A stretch of 64,000 nt of DNA from contig JAQUVX010000022.1 of assembly GCA_028693165.1 (NCBI GenBank), positions 1 through 64,000 on the forward strand, read 5' to 3'. A model generated the notes under the pieces. The model made no database searches. It was not told where the DNA came from and saw only the letters and a list, made by a program, of their open reading frames with translations. Below, piece by piece: positions 52,740 through 61,200 of this stretch. Numbering within the stretch: the stretch's first letter is position 1; every line of letters starts with the position of its first letter. Position numbers and translations under genes: made by a program. This DNA is from Lachnospiraceae bacterium (lineage in GTDB: Bacteria; Bacillota; Clostridia; Lachnospirales; Lachnospiraceae).

Positions 52740-53075
52740 TCTCATCTCCTCTTTCCTCTTTATTTTGCAAAAATTGTTACGCATAGCCATCTGTTGTTCG
52801 CGCCATATCCCGGTAGACCATACGCCTGCTCTCTGATTGCATCAAAGTTTTTCCGCTTTTCTGAAAGCATCTTGGCGCTGAACACAACTATGAACATAAC
52901 TATACATAAAAAGTATAGTCCTTTTTTGCAGTCAAAACCATTTTCTGCACCAAACGGCATTTTTCGAGCACAAATCGGGATTTCCAAGTCTTGTAGATGC
53001 TTTTTTAGTGTGATATACTATGAACGCTTAGCGAAATTTCTCACGAGCTACATCTACATAAACGGAGGACTCATC
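52740..53075. promoter_or_regulatory. Divergent control region with promoter for the two-component system
   Basis: TTGTAG (52991-52996), 17-bp spacer and TATACT (53014-53019) precede the response-regulator gene. A hairpin ACTATAC-ATAAAAA-GTATAGT followed by CCTTTTTT lies at 52899-52927 and may be a terminator or operator. No gene is convincing here. Confidence 0.6.
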
Positions 53076-53804
53076 ATGCATATTGCAGTTTGTGATGACA
53101 ATACAGACGAGCTTGCCCACATTGCCTCCCTGCTGGAACATTACCGGAGGGAATACAACAGCTCAATTACATACGAAACCTTTTACAGCGCCACCGAGCT
53201 TTTGGAGACGATGAAAACGCGGCGGTTTGACCTGTTGTTTTTGGACATCCTCATGCCTGGAGTTAACGGCATTGATGCCGCCCGGGAAATCCGATGCACC
53301 GATGAGGATATTCCGATTTTCTTTCTTACCGCATCCCGTGAATTTGCGATAGAAAGCTATCGGGTAAATGCTGAGGACTACATGATGAAGCCTGCCAAAG
53401 AAGAGGAGATTTTCTCAGCTCTTGACAAACAGCTCGCCCGGCTTTCGGAAAACTCAGCGTATCTGATACTAAAAATTACAGACGGCATTGTAAAGCTTCC
53501 CCTTTCCCAAATCGTCTTTGTGGAAGTCCTCAATCACACGGTGTACTTCACTCTCAAAAACGGAGCCGTACGGGAAGTGACCGGCTCTCTCTCCGATTAT
53601 GAAAGCACGCTGCTGACTGACCCCGCCTTTTACAAGCCACACCGCTCCTATGTGGTGAATCTGGAGCAGGTCGTCGAGCTTAGCAAAAAAGGGTTTTTTA
53701 CCACCGTAGGAAAAACCGTGCCGATAGCAAGAGATACTTTTTCAAAAACAAAAGCTGCCTACATGAAATATATGATGGGCGGAAACGGAGGCTGTGGGAT
53801 ATGA
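53076..53804 (+). CDS. LytTR-type response regulator (AgrA-like)
   Basis: Regulator of 242 residues. Receiver domain 1-120: CDDNTDE at the N-terminus, phosphorylated D57 in FLDILMPG, and conserved lysine in YMMKPA. LytTR DNA-binding domain from about 140 (ITDGIVKLPLSQIVFVEVLN, FYKPHRSYVVN). Start ATG 53076 with CGGAGGA. It is followed by a GHKL kinase with a 4-bp overlap. LytTR regulators often control wall and secreted proteins, and such proteins flank this pair on both sides. No agrB or agrD-like gene is near. Confidence 0.9.
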   Translation: MHIAVCDDNTDELAHIASLLEHYRREYNSSITYETFYSATELLETMKTRRFDLLFLDILMPGVNGIDAAREIRCTDEDIPIFFLTASREFAIESYRVNAEDYMMKPAKEEEIFSALDKQLARLSENSAYLILKITDGIVKLPLSQIVFVEVLNHTVYFTLKNGAVREVTGSLSDYESTLLTDPAFYKPHRSYVVNLEQVVELSKKGFFTTVGKTVPIARDTFSKTKAAYMKYMMGGNGGCGI

Positions 53805-55090
53805 GTATGATTACTTCTATGATGTTGATTATTTACGGTATTATCATCATGTCCATGCTGCTTGATTTACACCCGAACAAGCTACCGCCTGGAAAGCGGG
53901 GCGCCGCAATTCTGTACACCTTTGTCATTGTTGCAGGCAACGGCCTTGCAATGAAGCTTTTAGGGCAGCCGCTTTATGGGAAATACTATTTGTTTCTGGT
54001 GCAGATCCCCCTCTATACAGGCTTCGCTATCTTTTCATGCTACAAAGGGGTAAAGCTGTTTTTTGTACTGCTTTCTATCATTGTGCTGGCCGCACCGCCC
54101 ATTATGTGCGTTACGGCGCTGCGCACCTTTTGTCAGATTGATATGGCTACATCCCTGGTTGTATTTTTCATCTGCTATGTGCTCATGATAGCGTTTGTCT
54201 ATAAAATCCTCAAACCGGATTTTAATTATATGCTTGAAAACTGTGAAAGCCGCCATTTTTGGCTGTTCTGCCTCATCCCGATACTGGACTATGTGTACTC
54301 CTTTGTCCGCACGGGTTATAATTTTGTGCAGCATTTTTCACCGGAGGGCTACTGGATTCGCCAGATTCCCACCATGATTGTATTTGCCTCTTATATCCTG
54401 CTGGTGCGTGTATTTCGATCAACCCGGGAGAACCAACAGCTTCAGAATGAAACAAATATGATGCAAATGCAGATGGAAGCAGCACGGCTTCGTCTTAACG
54501 AACTTAAAAACGCACAGGAACAGGCAGTCATATACCGCCACGATATGCGGCACCATCTGTCTCTCCTTGCCGGATTCGTGGCCGAGGGCGATATGCAGAA
54601 AATCAAGAACTATCTTGCTGGCGCGGAAATCGATATGGATGCGGTTACGCCCACACACTACTGCGATAACGAAACGATTAATCTAATTTTATCCTTCTTT
54701 GACAAACAGGCGAAAAAAGAGGGCGTCAAGCTATGCACGGAGGTCAGACTGCCGAATGAACTTTCCATCAGCGACACGGAGCTTTGCACCCTGCTTTCCA
54801 ACGCTTTGGAAAACGCCATTACGGCCGCTGCACAGGTGGAGGATGAAACGCTGCGCAAGGTTTATATTCGCGCGCTGATTCATGACGGCAAGCTGCTCAT
54901 CTCCACAGAAAATGCCTATATCGGCACCATTGAAATGGATGGCGAGCTTCCGATTTCCAAGAATACGGAGGCCGGACATGGTTTCGGTGTTAAAAGCATA
55001 GTGGCTATCACAGAACACCACCATGGACTGTATTCCTTTGAAAAAGAGAACGGGGTGTTCGCTCTGCACCTCATGCTGCCGCTCTCATAA
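53801..55090 (+). CDS. GHKL-domain sensor histidine kinase (AgrC-like)
   Basis: Membrane kinase, 429 residues. Six or seven helices in the first 205 residues, then a coiled linker, and the phosphoacceptor H247 in YRHDMRHHLSLLAG. The ATPase part has NALENAI (N box) and GHGFGVKSI (G box). This is the AgrC/ComD architecture that senses peptides in other Firmicutes. It is co-translated with the LytTR regulator. The ligand is unknown because no peptide gene can be recognised next to it. Confidence 0.9.
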   Translation: MSMITSMMLIIYGIIIMSMLLDLHPNKLPPGKRGAAILYTFVIVAGNGLAMKLLGQPLYGKYYLFLVQIPLYTGFAIFSCYKGVKLFFVLLSIIVLAAPPIMCVTALRTFCQIDMATSLVVFFICYVLMIAFVYKILKPDFNYMLENCESRHFWLFCLIPILDYVYSFVRTGYNFVQHFSPEGYWIRQIPTMIVFASYILLVRVFRSTRENQQLQNETNMMQMQMEAARLRLNELKNAQEQAVIYRHDMRHHLSLLAGFVAEGDMQKIKNYLAGAEIDMDAVTPTHYCDNETINLILSFFDKQAKKEGVKLCTEVRLPNELSISDTELCTLLSNALENAITAAAQVEDETLRKVYIRALIHDGKLLISTENAYIGTIEMDGELPISKNTEAGHGFGVKSIVAITEHHHGLYSFEKENGVFALHLMLPLS

Positions 55091-55132
55091 GAAAAGAATG
55101 CGGAAAAGCTTCCGCTAATTGGAAAACATAAG

Positions 55133-55178
55133 AAATATCGCCCTGCTGATATTAAGGTCAGCAGGGCGATATTTTTAG
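55133..55178. terminator. Bidirectional terminator
   Basis: A perfect 17-bp stem (55133-55149 with 55158-55174) starts AAATATCGCC and ends GGCGATATTT with T tracts on both strands. It lies between the convergent kinase and giant-protein genes. Confidence 0.9.
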
Positions 55179-55235
55179 ATATTAATCATTTCAGTTATTA
55201 CTATTTATATTCGATGCCTCCCCCTCTGCTGTTTC

Positions 55236-58200
55236 TTATTTCTTCGGCACATTCAAATTCTGACCAATCCGTAAATCACTTTCATTAATACCCGGATTGG
55301 CGGCCCTTAAATCTACTATGCTGCAGCCATATCGGTTTGCGATCTTCCAGAGATTATCGCCCTGCTGAATCACATGTGTATTCTCTGACTTTTGCTCTGC
55401 CTGTGCTGCATTGCCTGCCTGTGCCGCCTCTTCTGCCGGTACTGCCTGGCCTGCCTTGTCTGCCGGGATCAGCACGTAGGTTGCGGCATTCTTAACTGCA
55501 AGTGTCACATAACCCTGCGCGTCTACCTGGCGTGGCTCATTTTCTACGCGTTCCAGTTTACCGGTCACGTTGTTGTAGCTGTACACATATACCTTGCTTC
55601 CAGCCGTAATTCCACTTGTGATACCGTCGGCTCGCTGTACGATGGACGAGATATGGATGCTGGCTGTCGTCGGCAGCATTCCGGAGTGACGGAAATTCAG
55701 TACAAGTCCATCCGTGCTCACTGCCTGAGCTGCACTGCGTAATGCTTTATCCGTTTCGGTCAATGCTGCGGTCGGTGTTACGTCAATCGCAAGATTTATG
55801 TCCGTCAATGCTGTCTGGGAGCCCTTCAACGCCGCTCCGTCCACAGTCCAGGAGAATTGCTCCACACCGAGTTCATTTTTCACTGCTACGGTAATGCTCT
55901 TTCCACTCTCGCGCGTCGCTTCCAGAACTGCCTTTTCCAGGATCAGTCCTCCGATCCGTACATCTGCGGATTTCGTCACTGCCGATGGAATCACCACGTT
56001 CATCTCTACTGTCGAGATCTGTGGATTCTGAAGCTGCGGCGTCATCGATGCAGAGGATACCGGTATTGTAACGTTCATCGGATTTTCTGCTGTTGCACCT
56101 GAAGTCTTTGCTGCCTGGAGCACGACATTGCTGTCTGCCTGAACCGTCATGGAAGCCTTATTTCCTTCTACCGATACCTGTGGTTCTTTAACCGAGATCT
56201 GGGTGTCTCTGGATATCACATTGCCTGCTGCATCCTTAATAATCTCGACATCTGCTGTGGTTCCCGCCGAACCCTCGATCTTCACTTCATCCACGGTTCC
56301 GCCATTTTCTGTCGGAGTTGTGGTAATGGTTCCTACATTAACGGTTCCGCTGCCTGCTGTGCTTCCGCCTGCGGTACTGCCGCCGGATGAGCTTCCGCCG
56401 CCACCGCCGCCACCGCCGCCGCTGGACTTTTTAGCAAAGGTCGCTGTCAGCTTAACTGTGCCAGCCGGCATAAGGAAGGTGGTTTCCTGCGCTTTCACGT
56501 CGGCCAAAAGTGCTGCCTGCTCTGATGCGCTCCAATCCTTGAACTGATATCCGCCTGCTGCTATTGCTTTCACTGTCACCGTTTCTCCCGGATAGAAGAT
56601 TCCGGTACCATCTCCTCCTATGATCTCCACGGTGCCATATTCTGCTGCTGTAATTACCTTGTAGCCTGCTCTCCATTTTGCATAGAGCGTCACGTCTGTC
56701 GTCACCAGATCGCTGAATGCATAAGCCCGGGTCAATGCCTGATCCAGATACCATCCATCAAATGCATAGTATGCAGTTCCGTCGGTTTCCTTCATCGGAT
56801 CGGTTGGTTTCTTCGCCAGTTCTCCGGCTGTCAGCTCCTGCGCCTCTACGGACGCACCGCCGTTGCTGTCAAATGTTACCTTCACGGTCGGGTAGCTGAT
56901 GGTGACCAGATACTCTTTGGTTGAATCATCCTCTGCGGTCACTGTGTATTTCACCGGTGTCGTTCTGCTGTTGGTAAAATCTACCGCCTTACCGCTCTCC
57001 GGGTTCACCGAAGCGTTGCTGTCTGTAGCTTTGATGGTCGGAGCAATGGTCTTTAATTCCGTACCGTAAGGCACAATGAGAGAAATCTTACCTTCTTTTT
57101 CCTCAAGCACCGTATCGCCCACCTGCTTCTCTACGGTAAATTCTGTAATCTGTTTGGTCCGGCTTTCGCCCACCGCTTTCACAAGAACGTCTCCTGCTGC
57201 CGGCAAATCCTTCGCAAATTTGATGGATGCCGTATCTTTCTCCTTGTCCGGAGTATAAGTATAATCCGTTCCATCTGTAAGAGTGTGGCTGATGCCGTCT
57301 TCGGTTACGGTAATCGTCACCTTCCTTTGTACACTGTAGCCTTCTTCTGCTGTCAAAGTCACTTCAAGCGGCTGCTTCAGCTCCATCTTTTCCGGCTGCT
57401 GATCGGCTGTCATATAGGTCAGATCGTAATCCACCTTATACGATGGAATCTGTACGGTCACCTCATATTCCTGAGTGTCACCATTTTCTGCTGTCACGGT
57501 ATAAATCACCGGATTTTTCACAGAATCACTAAAGTCTGACACTGCTCCGGAAATCGGACTAACCGTTGCATTGCTGTTTGACGCAAGCGTCACTACCGGC
57601 TTTAATTCTGCCAGTTTGGTTTGATAAGGCATTTCAATCGCGATGGTGTGATTCTCCTGGTCTAAGACCGTGTCACCCACCTGATTGTCAATGGCAAACT
57701 CTGTGATGCTCTTTTCGATGTTCAGTGCCTTCAAGGTAATCTGAACCGCTCCTGTCACCTGTTTGATGGTAATCGTTCCTGTAGCCCGGTCTTTGTCCAC
57801 CGTATACGTATAATCGGTTCCGGCCACCAAAACTTTCTCCGTCAGTTTTAAATCCTTCATGGTCACTTTCAGGTTATCGGTGTCCGTCTGAGGCGGTATG
57901 GTAAAGCCTGTTTTCGCTGTCAAAACTACGTTCAGTTCTTCATGCAGGTTTACCTTCTCCTTGCGGGCGGCATTTGCCACATTGGTCAGCGTATAGCCTA
58001 CCCCGTAGGACGGAATCTTTACGGTTACATCATATTTCTGAGTGCTGCCGTCTTCTGCGGTTACGGTGTAGACTACCGGAGTCTTCTCCGAGTTACTAAA
58101 GTCTGTTACCGCTCCGCTGGCCGGTACCACCTTGGCATCCGGACTCGGAGTTACCGTTGGCTTAATCGTCTTTAAATCTGTACCATGAGGCATCTGCACC

Positions 58201-61200
58201 TCAATGGTGTGTTCCTTTTCATCAATCACGGTAACGCCTACCTGCTTATCCACCGCAAATGCAGTGATTGCTTTTCGCTGATTCAATGCTTTTACCGTAA
58301 TTGATACATCACCGGTTACCTTTCCTGCCGCAATCTTAAGCGTTGCAGTGGATGGACTGGCAAGCGTAATCTTGTACTCATAATCGCTTCCCGCTGTCAG
58401 AGTTTTTGCCGTATCGTTCGCATCCTTCATCGTTACCACTAAGTTCTTGGTATCGGTCACTGCCGGCATACCATATTCACTCTTTGCCACCAGCGTCAAA
58501 TCAAGCGGCTGGTGAAGGGCAACGGTCTTCTGGGTCAGGGATGTCACGGTCTGGTTGGTCAGTGTGGATTCCAGCTTGTAGGATGGAATCTTTACCGTCA
58601 CTTCATATTTCTGAGTGTCACCATTTTCTGCTGTCACGGTGTAGATCACCGGATTCTTTACCGAATCACTAAAATCTTTTGCGTCCTTCGAAGCCGGGCT
58701 AACGGTCGCTTTGCTGTCTTTCGTGAGCGTAACCACCGGCTGCAGTGCGGTCAGAGCCGTTCCATAAGGCATCTCAACGACAATCGTATACGCGTTCTGG
58801 TTGATTACGGTCTCTCCAATCTGTTTCTCTACCTGGAAACCTGTAATCTCCTTTGCAGCATGAAGAGCCTTCACGGTAATGGATACAGCACCGGTTACCT
58901 TTGCAATCGTGATTGTCGCAGATGCTCTGTCTGTCGCCGGTGTATAGGTATAACCGGTTCCTGCTGTCAGAGGTACAGCTACCTTCTTCTCGTTCTGCAT
59001 GGTCACTATCAGATTCTTGGTGTCTGTCACGGCCGGTACTGTAAATCCAGTCTCTGTCTCCAGCTTCACAGAAAGTGTTTCATGCAGTTCTGCGGATGCC
59101 TTGCGGCCGGCGTCTGCCTTAATGTTGGGCAGATCATAAGCTACGGCATAGCTTGGAATTGTGACGGTCACCGGATAATCTTTGGTTGTCGTTCCGTCCT
59201 CTGCCGTTACCTTGAATACAACGGTATGGTCGGTCGGTGTCTTAAAATCAACCGCTGTTGCGCCGGAGGTTACCTCGTTGTTATTAACGGTAACTTTTGC
59301 ACCATCACTGACTGTAAAGGTTGGTTGCAAAGCTGCTAAATTTGTCTTCGTCGGCATCTCGATGGTAATCTTGCCATCGCTTACCGTATTACGTACCTGG
59401 TTGACAATCGTAAAGTCACTCAGCACTGTGAGCGTATTTACTGCCGTTATGGCAACCTCCACATCGCCTAATACTTTATCCGCCGGAATCGTAATCTTAA
59501 ATGTTTTGCCTGTTTGACTGGTGGTGAAGTCGTCCTTTTTAAGTACCGTTCCACCAACCTTAACCGTTACGTCCTTCTCTGCTACTATATAGTTTTCGGT
59601 CTTCAAATCAAAGGACTGCTTTAATATTTTTTGGCGCTCTACGGTTTTAGGCAGATTGGTTCCGGTCACATTTTTAAGGGTAAAGGAAACTTTGTATTTC
59701 GGAATCCTCACCGTCACTGCGTAGGTCTGTGTCGTACCATTTTGCGCGGTTACGGTATAGGTCACGGTATTGTTTGTTGCGTTTTCAAAATCTACTATAG
59801 CACCGCTTGCCGGAGATACCGCTGCACCCTTATCTAATGTAATCGTCGGTGCGATGGCTGTTAAATCTGTACCACTCGGCATATCCACCGTTATGGTATG
59901 CTTTGTCTGGTCAAGATTCAGGTTCTCACCGTTTGCTATAGTGAAGTCTGTAATCTTCTTGAGATCACTGAGTGCTTTTACCGTAATACTTACATCACCG
60001 GTTACCTTTGCAATCGTGATTGTCGCAGATGCCTTGTCTGTCGCCGGTGTATAGGTATAACCGGTTCCTGCTGTCAGAGGTACAGCTACCTTCTCCTCGT
60101 TCTGCATGGTCACTATCAGATTCGTGGAGTCTGTCGCGGCCGGTACTGTAAATCCGGTCTCTGTCTCCAGCTTCACAGAAAGTGTTTCATGCAGTTCTGC
60201 GGATGCCTTGCGGCCGGCGTCTGCCTTAATGTTAGCCAGATCATAGCCTACGGCATAGCTTGGAACTGTGACGGTCACCGGATAATCTTTGGTTGTCGTT
60301 CCGTCCTCTGCCGTTACCTTGAATACCAGGGTATTGTTAGCCGCTGCCTTAAAATCAAGCGATGTTGTGTCGGAGGTCACCTCGTTGTTATTAACGGTAA
60401 CTTTTGCACCACCACTGACTGTAAAGATTGGTTTCAAAGCTGCTAAATTTGTCTTCGCCGGCATCTCGATAGTAATCTTGCCATCGCTTACCGTATTGCG
60501 CACCTGGTTTTCAATCTTAAAATCCGTCAGTTCGGCTGCCGTGTTGTATGCCTTTGGTGTAATGGTAACGTTCCCCCCTGCCGACAATACGGTCAGCGTA
60601 GAGACTTTTGTGGTTGAATCGTATGTAAATGCATACTTGTCTTTTATGCCTGCGGTTGTCACCGTATCATTACCAATCTTAATATCTTTCTGTGTATATC
60701 CCTTGGCTGCGGTAAAGCTTACGCTGTATTCTTCCTCCCAGTCTACTGATTTTGGATTCTTCTCATCCGGTATGATGTTAGTTGCGGTATTATACTTAAC
60801 AGTATATGTTCTAATGGAGGCTGTCGCAGTATAGGTCGCTGTCTTCAGTTTATCTTCGGACACTACTGTAAATGTAATCTCAGCATCTTTGTCAAAATCA
60901 TAAGTTCCTGTCCAATACTCAACCCCCTCTATGGTCTTCTTCGTCACTTCTCCTGAATCAGAGGTAACTGTGGCTCCCGTACTTACCTTAATCTTAATCG
61001 GAAGGTTTTTTATCCATTCCCCATGATCATTCGCCTTTCGGAGCGCATGCCATAAGGTGAGTCCCATTTTAAGGTTCGCCTCATTCTTCTTGTCGATGGT
61101 ACCCGTTGTATTGCCACCACCTATAAAATTGGTTTCATATTCCAGTATCTCACATTCTGTACCGATCGACGGCTTTACTGTAATCTTTGTTCTGGCACTT

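Noticed and set aside
52760-52987. 75-codon minus-strand frame with one hydrophobic segment near the two-component genes, considered as a peptide pheromone precursor
   Set aside because: No ribosome site, no AgrD-like pattern and no AgrB next to it. It overlaps the hairpin and promoter region of the response regulator.
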